A stretch of 64,000 nt of DNA from contig NC_016485.2 in the NCBI RefSeq assembly GCF_000227115.2, positions 62,001-126,000 of the forward strand. Reading direction: 5' to 3'. The first letter of the stretch is position 1; the number at the start of each line of letters is the position of its first letter. The DNA is from Naumovozyma dairenensis CBS 421 (taxonomy: Eukaryota > Ascomycota > Saccharomycetes > Saccharomycetales > Saccharomycetaceae). The notes beneath the pieces are model-generated. The model saw only the letters and a list, made by a program, of their open reading frames with translations, was not told the DNA's origin and did not search any database. Made by a program: the position numbers and the translations under genes. Positions 42,495 to 52,257 of this stretch are shown here, piece after piece.

Positions 42495-43545
42495 TGGTTA
42501 ATAAGTTATCTATATTGTGATGTCGAGTCAATTCAATTCAATATACTAATAGGTTAATACACGTAACGGTATTCCTCATTGTGAGAAGCAGTTCTCTTTC
42601 TAGTTCTTGTTGCTGTTCGTCTGCTTGCTCTTGATATCTCATTTCATAATCACTGTAGTAGGAACGTTCAGTCTATGCGAAAAGGAAATTAAGGTGCAAT
42701 AAGATGAAGAATCGAGCAAAACCAAGATTTGAACCAAAAGTAATTGAGAAATGTTTAAACGAAATAATTAGGTGGACTACAGTTGCCACTTGGTAGGATA
42801 GTACATAAAATTCTACGTCAGTAAGTATCGAGAAGAGGACCGTGTCTGCAATAAATAAGGCCATTTATTCTAGAGATCGATGTCCAATTGAGATAAAAAA
42901 AAGATGATTTTATTATCGAATGACATTAATTTACACACCTTTATATATTCTTTGTATGACAGATAGAGTTTGAGTTCTCTATAGGTTCTTTTCAGCAATA
43001 GATATTTGGAATCGGCATGCTCCTGTATGTAATACTGACCAAGTGACAGATTGTATATAGCACACCAATTGCAGAAAATATAACATATGCCAAACTATAA
43101 ACAGCATTTCATGGAAAAGGTATGGAATCAAATGACCCCGCCAGAGTTGTTTTATAAAAAAATCGACGATACTATTAGCACCTTCTATTTATTTTGAAGA
43201 AGATTAAAGTACTCGAATATATATTTCAAGAAATTGGTATATGACTTACAAACCAGAGGGCACATAACATGATAACTTGTCTTACCTATCATCCGATTCA
43301 TGATTGGATGCAATCAGTGAACCGGTTAAACGCTGGCAACCTAAACACATTCTTAGTCCTATGGTGTGATATCAACTCTTGTTTTTTTTCAAACAATCAT
43401 GAGAGACTAGTTGGCAACGTATGAACCTCATGATTGAAAAAAGACGTTATGACGCCAGTGTTACCTCCAGAGGTCGAAGAAAATACAAATAGATTAATTC
43501 ACTTGATTTTATATAATGTATATGATCACAAGCAAAAATAAAAAA
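42495..43545. other. Intergenic region between the MFS gene and RPR1
   Basis: About 1 kb with no recognisable gene. It holds the promoter of the minus-strand transporter and the 3' flank of RPR1, including its T-run terminator at 43540-43545 (A on the plus strand). Confidence 0.6.
43540..43545 (-). terminator. Pol III terminator of RPR1
   Basis: Six A on the plus strand, which is TTTTTT on the RPR1 strand, one base after the end-pairing ACTAAACA sequence. Confidence 0.75.
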
Positions 43546-44012
43546 GACTAAACAACAATGGTAATCGGTATCGGGTTCAGATTTTCAAATCAAATCTGTC
43601 CTACGATTGCACTCAACAGACCTTATGGTCGATATTATTTCACACCACAAGTCAAATGGAACTACCGTCGCTGTTCCCATCAGGGACCAATTTCTTTGAA
43701 AGAGGTCTCTGTGAATTTCTGCTAACGACGTCCCAATAAATTCTTCAATGGCAATTTTTAGGCAGACCGGTTCCCCAGTAAAATTTAAAATTGCAAAGAA
43801 AACTGCCCTCACGGGAAGGACCTGGACTTAAGCTCCTCCTAGAAGAAGACACCGTCTAGGCTTGGGGAGGGCAACGACACCTTGGTAGATGTTGTTGGTT
43901 CCGCTGTGTTTCACCGAATTTCCCACCTGAACTTATATGAGAAAAGCACTAAAGTGTTATCCTCCTTCTGTAAACAGGTTCTTAAAACGTAGGAATCATC
44001 ACTGTTTAGTAG
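43546..44012 (-). ncRNA. RPR1: RNase P RNA
   Basis: RPR1 is the catalytic RNA of nuclear RNase P, which trims tRNA 5' leaders. On the minus strand it shares the conserved core blocks with S. cerevisiae RPR1. GAACCTGTTTACAGAAGG (CR-I region) is at 43964-43981 and CAGGTGGGAAATTCGGTG at 43912-43929. ACTGGGGAACC is at 43769-43779, and the 3' core, ending in CGTAGGA, lies at about 43599-43623. The 5' CCTACG at 43988-43994 pairs with the 3' CGTAGG at 43599-43605. An outer ACTAAACA/TGTTTAGT pair (44003-44010 with 43547-43554) closes the molecule. It is about 467 nt against 369 in S. cerevisiae. In S. cerevisiae RPR1 also lies between TIM9 and PXP1. Exact mature ends are inferred. Confidence 0.93.
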
Positions 44013-44100
44013 ATAAAGAAATAAAGGAGTTGCGAAGGACTCGAACCTCCGAAATAACAACCAACAGCCGCTAACAAGGCTATTGAAGTTCCAATTTTCC
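44013..44100 (-). promoter_or_regulatory. Pol III leader promoter of RPR1 (A-box-like and B box)
   Basis: S. cerevisiae RPR1 is transcribed with an 84-nt leader carrying tRNA-like A and B boxes. Here the minus strand has a perfect B box, GGTTCGAGTCC, at 44037-44047 and an A-box-like TAGCGGCTGTTGG at 44061-44073. Both lie within about 90 bases of the mature 5' end. This explains a tRNA-like 3' half with no matching 5' half. Confidence 0.8.
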
Positions 44101-44106
44101 AACAAA

Positions 44107-44664
44107 TGTAGTGAAGTGAACTTTGAAGATTCGACTTTACTACCCGTCGGCGAGGTCACGGATACTAGGTATCCGTAGACGAGGTCACGGATATGAGATA
44201 TCCGTGGTTGAGGTCGCGGATGGTATATCGTCAGATCAAAGAGGATTCATAGCCTGTGTTTAGTTAGACTAACAAGGAGTTGAATCGAGATCTTCAGTAT
44301 GGGGTTATCCTATTAGATAGCGTAATCCTGCAGGGTGTGTACGAGCTCTGGGAGAGTCGTAACAACTGCGTCAAGTATTAGATACTTTCTGAAACAAGGG
44401 GTTGAGTCAAAGTCTTGAGAAGATCCAAGATCCTTCTAAGGGATATATATAAGAGGCAAGGATATCTTATATCCTGCATATGTAGTTTATGTAATAACAT
44501 AGAACTAAGTAACGAACAACGAAGTAACTAAGTAATTAAGTACTTTAAAAAACACATTCAAACCTTTCAACAACAACAACAAAATGAACAACAATCAAGA
44601 TGTTCACAACAATTTGTCTGAGGACGTAGTCATGTCTGACGATGTCCCCAACGCTTTTACTACA
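44107..44664 (+). mobile_element. Complete solo LTR (558 bp) with 5-bp target duplication, upstream of RPR1
   Basis: The LTR runs from TGTAGTGAAG to TTACTACA and is flanked by the direct repeat ACAAA (44102-44106 and 44665-44669), a perfect 5-bp target duplication. The front contains two copies of a hairpin unit built on CACGGATA...TATCCGTG. A TATA-like GGGATATATATAAG lies near 44440. An ATG at 44584 opens a short frame (MNNNQDVHNNLSEDV) that may be the gag N-terminus encoded in the LTR. The left end is about 10 bp from the inferred RPR1 transcription start. Fragments of the same family flank the Ty4-like element near tRNA-Met. Confidence 0.93.
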
Positions 44665-44758
44665 ACAAAAATGAGGTTGTTCCTCCCCCGGACCAGAAAT
44701 TTTAGGGCACGAGATTCTTTGCCACATTTAAAAAATTTATGAACATTTAAACAATGAC

Positions 44759-44782
44759 ATATATATATATATATATATATAT
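44759..44782. repeat. TA dinucleotide repeat
   Basis: About eleven TA units upstream of COG6. Confidence 0.85.
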
Positions 44783-44929
44783 GTATATCCGGATTACTTG
44801 TCATATAGGTATGTCAAGTATATCTTAGATCTTCAAGATCGAGCCTTCTTTGCTTGGTTGGTTTTATCCATTGATATCGTTGTTTGCTTTACTTCATCAT
44901 ACCCTGTGCTCAATTAGTCCATTGGCTGG

Positions 44930-47815
44930 ATGGATTTTCTGGATTATCAAACATTCTCCGTAGGAGATCAAAATAACCTTCAAGATGATACCTCCTTACC
45001 TGAACCAACATCAAGATTGGATTTATCTTCTATACCAACAATGGCTGCACAAGAAAGAGAATTTAAACTACCCTTCATAGGAGCCGCTTTGAAAAATGCT
45101 GTCGGTAATACAACTTCGGCCGCTTCGGCTACTTCCACTGCCATTGCTAGTACTTCCTCAACAAAGAAGAATGATACTACAGCAGCACCTTCTATTTCGA
45201 GAAATATAGTGGATTCAACTCTTTATACAAAAATGTCTGTATATGCTACCAAATCTATTGATACATTGACCTCTTCATTGAGCACTTCATCTGAAAATGG
45301 TGTCGCATTTGATAATATCAATTCTCAAATAATTGATGATCATTATAATAATATACCCTTACCAAATTCAAATATACCTGATAACGAAAATGATAATGAA
45401 CAAAAGACAAAAAAAGATGTAACAAATTTAGTCTTATCTAAAAAATTATCAAGAATATTAAACGATTACTCAATTAACAATGACTATAATAATACAGTAA
45501 AATTAAGAAATTCTTTGAAATTTTTAGAAGAAAAGAAGAAATCTTATAATAGTAATAGTAATAATGAAAAATTAATAACTCCAGAATATATTGGAATATT
45601 GGCAAGGAAAACTTTAAGAAGTGATTTGGAAAATGAATTATTAAAAGAACATATCATTGTCTTAGAAGAGTTTAAACCAATTGTGAGAAGAATTAAAAGA
45701 TTCTCTTCTTCCGTGGAAAATATCTCCAAAATTAGTGAACAACTTATAGATAGAGCAAATGAAACCAGCAATCATGGTACAACTGACTCCGTCTTTAATC
45801 AAGTCGAGGCATTGCAAAATCAAGTGAATTTGTTAAGATTAAAACATCAATTATTAACTAACATTCAAAAAAATTTCACATTAACTCAAATTGAAGATGA
45901 TATAATCATCAATGGGCCGATTGATCTAGAATTTTTCAAAGTTATTAATAAAGTTTTGAAAATTAAAAAAAATGCTACATTCTTGTTGGCTCTAGATAAT
46001 ATGGAACCAGGTACAAATTTAATTAATCAAATTAATTCCATAATACAAATCATTAATAAGAAAATCTTTAATTTTTTGATAGATTTCGTTTACGACACTT
46101 CACACATAAACAATGGAACTAATAATAATAATAATGATAATAATAATAATAATAATAATAATAGTTATTCCAACGTAAACGATAATGTAATTATTTTCCA
46201 AAAATCTTTGATCTTTTTATCAAATGATTTACCATATTTTGATGAATTCTTTAAGAGAGTCACTTCCATTAGATCAAAAATAATATTAGACGAATTTTTA
46301 TCTCAATTCGAATTAGCACACCATCATAGTTCATCATCATCTCACAAGAATAACTCAAAGACAAACTCTTCTGACTTGAATAAACCACTAATATTATCTG
46401 CTCATGATCCTATTCGTTATATTGGTGACGTATTGGCTTCAATTCATTCAATCATTGCTAATGAAGCTGATTTTATTAAATCGTTATTTAAATTTAAACA
46501 GATATTACAACAAGAAGAAGCACAAGAAGACGCACATAATGATAGCATAAGTTATCTTCAAGATAAAAATTTGGAATTTTTAACAGGTTTAGATTTAAAA
46601 TTATTAAACGAAATTATTCAATCGTTATCGAATTCAATAAAATTAAGAATTGAACAAATTATAAAATTTGAATCCAATCCAATAACTAATTTTGAAATAT
46701 TACAGTTATTAAAACTGTATCAAATGATGTTTATTAAAAAGGGTATCAAATCTAATTCCTCTTTGATCAACAATTTAATCATTTTACAAAATTTATCAAA
46801 CGACAAAATCATCAATTCATTCACTCAATTCATTGATAATGTTAAAGAATCAAATCAATTTGCACTAACTACTGCCGCGACAACTGGTACTAATACTACT
46901 ACTACAACACATACCGCAAAAAAAAATATCTCCATTAAACATAATGGGAATTTCGGTGATGATTTGTTACCACCAGAATGGCTTTCTACTTATCTAAGTA
47001 AAATCACTGAATTATTTGAAGAAATTGATAAAAGAGGTACTCCCTTTAATGATGATGCCCACGATGATGATGATGATGATACGATAGCCACCGAGGACTC
47101 GCATGATGTAATAAATCAATATAATATGGAAAGACTGATTGAATCACCAATCTTTGATGTGCTAATGAAGGAAATTAAAAACACTTTCCCATTAGCTAAA
47201 AAAAATGAAAGTGTCAAAATTTCATTATTAACTGTTCAAATTAATTGCTTCGATTTAATTAATTCGCGTTTACAACCATTCAACCATTCTAGAATGATAT
47301 TTTCCAAATCAAAGAACCCAAATATTCATAAAATTTTAGATAAAATTAATGACAACCTTCAACAATTCATTGATACCATGAAAGAATTACAAGAAAAATT
47401 ATTATTTGAAAAAACTGGTCTATCAATTTATAATAATTTATTCAACATGATTTTCCCCATTGATGCTGTACAAGATAAATTAGATTACGATATGTATCAA
47501 TCATTATTAGACAATCCGTTAATGAATATAGACACGATTAATAACACAGTTCACACAAAATTAAATGAATACCTACCAAATGCTTTGAATGATATTCAAG
47601 AAAATTTATTGTTTAAATTAAATTCACCAAGTATCGTAGATGCAATTTGTGATCATTGTTTCGGTAAAATATCATTATTTTATAAAATCTTTAGAGATGT
47701 CTTATTTCATCTTTATGCTAATGAGGATGTTAAAAATGCAAATGAGAAAAAACAGAAAATATCCGATATTTTGAATTTTTCAAGTGAAGAATTTAATACC
47801 TTGTTAGGTCTTTGA
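44930..47815 (+). CDS. COG6: Conserved oligomeric Golgi complex subunit 6
   Basis: Cog6 is in lobe B of the COG tethering complex that recycles Golgi enzymes by retrograde vesicle traffic. The 961-residue product starts MDFLDYQTF and has PEPTSRLDLSS, matching the distinctive start of S. cerevisiae Cog6 (839 aa). A helical coiled-coil half (about residues 170-330) follows, then the long alpha-helical body characteristic of COG subunits. The excess length lies in Asn-rich runs (about 395-415), a Thr-rich tract and an Asp run. The identification rests on the N-terminus and on convergent pairing with a BOP3-like gene, as in S. cerevisiae (YNL041C/YNL042W). Confidence 0.85.
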   Translation: MDFLDYQTFSVGDQNNLQDDTSLPEPTSRLDLSSIPTMAAQEREFKLPFIGAALKNAVGNTTSAASATSTAIASTSSTKKNDTTAAPSISRNIVDSTLYTKMSVYATKSIDTLTSSLSTSSENGVAFDNINSQIIDDHYNNIPLPNSNIPDNENDNEQKTKKDVTNLVLSKKLSRILNDYSINNDYNNTVKLRNSLKFLEEKKKSYNSNSNNEKLITPEYIGILARKTLRSDLENELLKEHIIVLEEFKPIVRRIKRFSSSVENISKISEQLIDRANETSNHGTTDSVFNQVEALQNQVNLLRLKHQLLTNIQKNFTLTQIEDDIIINGPIDLEFFKVINKVLKIKKNATFLLALDNMEPGTNLINQINSIIQIINKKIFNFLIDFVYDTSHINNGTNNNNNDNNNNNNNNSYSNVNDNVIIFQKSLIFLSNDLPYFDEFFKRVTSIRSKIILDEFLSQFELAHHHSSSSSHKNNSKTNSSDLNKPLILSAHDPIRYIGDVLASIHSIIANEADFIKSLFKFKQILQQEEAQEDAHNDSISYLQDKNLEFLTGLDLKLLNEIIQSLSNSIKLRIEQIIKFESNPITNFEILQLLKLYQMMFIKKGIKSNSSLINNLIILQNLSNDKIINSFTQFIDNVKESNQFALTTAATTGTNTTTTTHTAKKNISIKHNGNFGDDLLPPEWLSTYLSKITELFEEIDKRGTPFNDDAHDDDDDDTIATEDSHDVINQYNMERLIESPIFDVLMKEIKNTFPLAKKNESVKISLLTVQINCFDLINSRLQPFNHSRMIFSKSKNPNIHKILDKINDNLQQFIDTMKELQEKLLFEKTGLSIYNNLFNMIFPIDAVQDKLDYDMYQSLLDNPLMNIDTINNTVHTKLNEYLPNALNDIQENLLFKLNSPSIVDAICDHCFGKISLFYKIFRDVLFHLYANEDVKNANEKKQKISDILNFSSEEFNTLLGL

Positions 47816-48058
47816 ACAATTGAAAATGTCAAATATTGACTCAAGTCAAAAAAGAAATAAAGTTAAGAACTTTTTATAGATTCATGATATAAATGTGTAT
47901 TTTTTCACTACTTGTTTTATGCATAAGATTGTTCTTTTTTTTCCTATATAGAATTCTCATAAGGCCATACAGAAAAATGTTATATATGTATGTGTGGATG
48001 TGTGGATGTGTAAAAAATGTCTTAAAAGTTGCTGTAAAAGTCCCATGAAATTTGTCGA

Positions 48059-49064
48059 TTACGTTGTGTTCAAAATCTTCTTAACAGAATTTTGTGATTG
48101 TGTTTGTCGATTCGGATTCGTAAGTATTTTATTCTTATTATTATTATTATTACTATTATTATCATTTTCTGCTTCGTTTGCCCTCTTTTTTATACTTACA
48201 TCATCTAATGGTGGAGTTAGTCTAAGTGGACTTTCTGCACGGCTACTATTTTCACTGCATGTTTCATTATTATCAATAATGTCTTGTTGTTGTTGTCCCA
48301 TCTCATTCTTAATCTTGCCATTTGTTCCAGAATTATTAATTACATTCAAATCAATGGGGCGATTATGTGGTGATAATGAACGTTGAATACTATTAGATGA
48401 AGAAATCGTAGACGAAGGCGTTAAGGTATTCATTTTATGTAAAGAAGGATTAGAAGTGTATTGCCTTTGGTGTAAATTAGGTTGTGAGGATGTTGATTTC
48501 ACACGTCTATGTTTCTTATTAATCATACCTGATTTTCTCATCTTGGGCATATTAGTGGAATTATTAGTATTATGAAAACTTAATATTGACACCATTCCAG
48601 GAGGGATACTTTTAGTATTGTTGGAATCTAAATCAATATTATTTGATAGGGAACCATTATTATTATCATTAACGACAGCATTAGAATTATTACTAGTATT
48701 ATGCGAAAAAGTCGTCAAAGCTGGCAATGATGAATTACGGGTATGAGTGGTTGATGTAACTGGTGTATGATTATAATTATGGTTTTTTCTCACTGATAGT
48801 GGCGACTCAATCTTGGGACCATATTTAGAGTTATTCGAGTCATTGGTTTCTTGATATTCATTCATCTTCACCGCTTCATTTAAAACTGCCACTGCATGCG
48901 CTCCAATTCTAGCAGGTGAATTGGTTCTACCATTAGCAAAAGTTGATGGAGGGAAAGTCTTTGTAGAAGAGAGTAATGAGTTTATTGTATATCTAGCATT
49001 TTCATTTTCATCTTCATTATTAACGATAATAGGAGGAAATTTATAAGACTGGGGTTCACCCATT

Positions 49065-49098
<34 letters not shown>

Positions 49099-49585
49099 GT
49101 TGTTGTGCTAATGCCGACGGTTGATTAGGGTGTTCTTGTTCCACATATGCTAAGGAGTTATTAGAAGGATTACTATTATCATTTGCAATGGGATTTCCCA
49201 AGGAAGAACTATGGTTGGTCGGTGAAGAAATGGCTGAATTATCAAATAATTTGAAGATATGTGAAGAATGGAGACCTGAGGATGTCGCCAGCCTAAATAG
49301 CTCGATCGATTTAGCAATATTTTCCAATTTATAATATTGTTGTTTTGTCTTTTCTTGTTCAATTTTTAAATCCAATGATTTCAAAATAGCCTGTTGTGGT
49401 AGGTTTTCAATGGAAACAGTCGATCCAAAGATCGTTTCAAGCAAAGAATTAGAATGGATTGGAGGCTTTGTCTTTATATCACCGTTGTTGTTAATGCCTT
49501 CTGTATTTGTTTCTGTATTATTTGTCGAGTTTAAGTTTGGCGATCTATTCTGTAAATTTGGACAGTTACTTTTGGGAGTGTTCAT
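48059..49585 (-). CDS. BOP3: Low-complexity protein, probable Bop3 ortholog
   Basis: The 508-residue protein is rich in Asn, Ser and Gln with a run of about ten Gln (CAG repeat near 49071-49098). Ordered-looking parts are LETIFGSTVSIENLP and an adjoining helix ending KIEQEKTKQQYYKLENIAKSIELFRLA (about residues 48-95), plus a basic MRKSGMINKKHRRVKS patch. No enzyme motif or membrane helix is seen. Naming rests on position: it converges on COG6 exactly as YNL042W/BOP3 converges on YNL041C/COG6 in S. cerevisiae. BOP3 was found as a bypass suppressor of PAM1 and its molecular role is unknown to me. Sequence identity was not tested, so treat the name as syntenic. Confidence 0.6.
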
Positions 49586-50067
49586 TCCTTAATTACTATA
49601 TCAATAGTATTGTTTCATAAATGGATTGGTTTAATTAATTTATACAGTAAGATTACTTTAAGCCGATAAAGGGTATTCTTCCTTGGAGAGAACACTGTAT
49701 TCTTTATATTCTCAAGTACTCTGCGAGTCTTGAGTCTCGAGCTCGAGAAGTTTATATAAGTAGGTTTTTTTCCGGGGACAGAGAAAGGAGCGCAGAAGGA
49801 AAAACTCAGGGATCTAGGGCTCCGATTCCCATTTTGGTGTTTAGGGTTCGTTCAAAGATTTTCCGGCTCTGCAATGGTTTCTTGGCAAAAATTGGCGGGA
49901 TTTTTTCGTGAATTTGCGACGCGACGGCAAGTATTTTTGGCGTCACAAAAAAAATTAGGGAGAAAATAAAATAAATGATTATAATTTAGTATTGTCTGAA
50001 TATATAATGGGATTCCTCAATTAAAATTAATATATAAACTATGATTTGAGAATTTTGGAAAAAATAC
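49586..50067. other. Intergenic region between BOP3 and PXP1 (BOP3 promoter)
   Basis: No gene. GC-richer than its surroundings, with GACTCGAGCTCGAG-like palindromes near 49740 and a GCGACGCGAC word at 49916-49925. The same GCGACGCGAC word occurs at about 8143-8152, upstream of SPF1. Confidence 0.55.
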
Positions 50068-51795
50068 TTATAACTTTGACTTATTTTGCCAGCCAAAGGA
50101 TATTTGGCGTTGTTTACCTGGTTCAATAATGACATTAATGACACTAGTTTCCGAACTTGTCCTTGCTGAATTTAAACTTCTTTCGAATGCTGTTTGAAGC
50201 TGCTTTATATTTTCCACAAGATAACCATGAGCTCCCAGTCCAATTCCTAGAAGATCGTATCTACATTTCTGAGATAATTTTGTTGCTGGAAAAGAATATG
50301 GAGAAATTTTCTTCGATTGTTCGGTACCGTGATATATTCCACTGTTATTTATCACAATAATAATAAGTCCTAGTTTAAATCGCACAGCTGTTTCTATTTC
50401 AATAGCGCTGAATCCAAATGCAGAATCTCCTTGAATCACTAGAATATCAGGTTTAGATTTCATATAATCCTGGGATAGTCTCGCTGCAATTCCATAGCCG
50501 AGACCAACTCCCATTGTTGCATTTGTTCCCGCATCTAACCTCTGTTTAGGTTTTAAGCTAGGGAATGAAATCCTTGCGATGTCCATTGTATTGGCACCTT
50601 CAGTAACTAAGAATGTATTTTTTAGGTCCAGCATTTCTCTTAATGTTCTGTAGACAACATGATAATTCAATAATGCACCATTTGTATTTGAACGTGATTC
50701 TTTTTCTTGCAGTTTGAATTGGTTCTTTAATATTTCACTTCTTAGCTCCTTTGTAACACCATATTTACGGCCCCACTCGTTCTCTACTCTATCTAATTCT
50801 TCTGTCAACTCATTAATTATCAGTCCAATATCTCCTAATAAAGAATAATTAATACTTTGCATATTATTATTTCCTATAGCGTGAGGATCATTATCACATA
50901 GGATGAACTTTACCGTTGATTTCCATTTTGGAGGTTTACCAAAATGTAGTAACCAATTCAATCTTGCACCAAATACTAGAACTATATCACTCTTGCTCAA
51001 GGCAGATGATCTTGCCGATGATACATTCAATGGATCCATATCAGAGATAATACCTTTTCCCATTGGTGTGGGCAAGAAGGGAAATTGATATTTATGAATA
51101 AAGGCTGAAAGCCCTTTTGAATAATTAACTGCTCCTTTACCAATTATGACCAAAACATTTTGATCTGAATTCCTTCTAAGTAACTGCGCAACTTCTTTGG
51201 TAACTAATGGATCGGCCGATGATTTAATTGCTCTAGGAATTGAAATATTTTGTTTCATATTAGGAACCCTAACATTGTTGCTAATTAGGTGTTCTGGAAA
51301 ATCAATATAGCTGACTCCTGTGGGGGGTTGTATAGCGGAATTGTATGCATTATACCAAACTGAATTGATATTACTTCCATTTAATCTTCCGCAATATTTA
51401 ACTTTATCTTTAAGTAAGCTAACTTGATCTAAATCTTGAAAACCCCCAAGATTCTCCTGTATTTCATCATGGTTACTACCAGCAATCACGATTAATGGCC
51501 ACTTATTGGATGTAGAGTTGTAGACACCTGCCAACGCATGAATCAAGCCGGGACCTCCCACGACCAATAAAACAGCAGGCTTCCCAGTCAAAAACCCATA
51601 AGCTGATGCAGCATATGAAGCAGCTTGTTCATTCCTGCATGAAATGAATTTGATACCATGCGTAATCATCGAATTCGCTAATTCCACTATAGGTATTCCG
51701 ACTATCCCGAAAACAGTATCAATTTCATAGTATTTAAGCAAGCCTATGAAGTATTCTGTGATTTCGATGGTATCTCCCTTTGGTAGGTCCACCAT
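50068..51795 (-). CDS. PXP1: Peroxisomal thiamine-diphosphate enzyme, oxalyl-CoA decarboxylase-like
   Basis: The 575-residue protein belongs to the ThDP-dependent 2-hydroxyacyl-CoA lyase/oxalyl-CoA decarboxylase group and matches S. cerevisiae Pxp1 (YEL020C, 560 aa). The N-terminal Pyr domain has DTVFGIVGIPIVELA and the cofactor-activating Glu in CRNEQAASYAASAYG (about residue 55). The C-terminal PP domain has the ThDP motif GDSAFGFS...NNSGIYHG. The protein ends in SKL, a canonical peroxisomal targeting signal 1. S. cerevisiae Pxp1 ends in a weaker variant, so targeting should be at least as good here. The in vivo substrate is unsettled. It lies next to MMS21, as on chromosome V. Confidence 0.95.
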   Translation of the reverse strand: MVDLPKGDTIEITEYFIGLLKYYEIDTVFGIVGIPIVELANSMITHGIKFISCRNEQAASYAASAYGFLTGKPAVLLVVGGPGLIHALAGVYNSTSNKWPLIVIAGSNHDEIQENLGGFQDLDQVSLLKDKVKYCGRLNGSNINSVWYNAYNSAIQPPTGVSYIDFPEHLISNNVRVPNMKQNISIPRAIKSSADPLVTKEVAQLLRRNSDQNVLVIIGKGAVNYSKGLSAFIHKYQFPFLPTPMGKGIISDMDPLNVSSARSSALSKSDIVLVFGARLNWLLHFGKPPKWKSTVKFILCDNDPHAIGNNNMQSINYSLLGDIGLIINELTEELDRVENEWGRKYGVTKELRSEILKNQFKLQEKESRSNTNGALLNYHVVYRTLREMLDLKNTFLVTEGANTMDIARISFPSLKPKQRLDAGTNATMGVGLGYGIAARLSQDYMKSKPDILVIQGDSAFGFSAIEIETAVRFKLGLIIIVINNSGIYHGTEQSKKISPYSFPATKLSQKCRYDLLGIGLGAHGYLVENIKQLQTAFERSLNSARTSSETSVINVIIEPGKQRQISFGWQNKSKL

Positions 51796-52257
51796 ATCGT
51801 TAATATTTCTATTTATTTCAGTTATGTTATTACCTTAAAGGTGCTGAGGAGAAGTAATTCACTTCAAGTCATCTTCCTTTATTCCCTTTATTTAATTACT
51901 TTTTCACCTTTGATCTTCGATCCTCTTCGGAAGTACATCCGAACTTCGATCCGAAAAAAATAAAACAGTTAAAGTTAAATTACATAGAAAAGAAATACTT
52001 CCAGTTTTAGTTTACTTAGTAGGAAACCCTTTCTGTTAAAAAGCTGCATCCTGAATAGCTTAATTGCAAAAGACTAATGTATTCAAATGAAAGTTTGATA
52101 AGGAAACTGATTTTTTGGTGGTCTATCCTAATTCAAAGCTGCTCGACATATTTCCTTTTTGTATAAATTCTTTATATAGGGTCTCTTCTTCTGGCAAATG
52201 TTACACATGTGAACAATTTAATGAGAAAAGAGATAGAAGATAAATTTGCAAGGCCCC
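51796..52257. other. Intergenic region between PXP1 and MMS21
   Basis: PXP1 promoter on the minus strand and MMS21 3' flank. It includes two near-repeats of ATCTTCGATCC/CTTCGATCCG at about 51914-51951. No gene. Confidence 0.55.

Noticed and set aside
43585..43812. 75-codon minus-strand frame
   Set aside because: It lies wholly inside the structured RPR1 RNA gene.
44024..44105. A tRNA gene on the minus strand, suggested by GGTTCGAGTCC and a following acceptor-like CTTCGCAACT
   Set aside because: No matching 5' acceptor strand or anticodon arm exists. The B box fits the upstream Pol III leader of RPR1.
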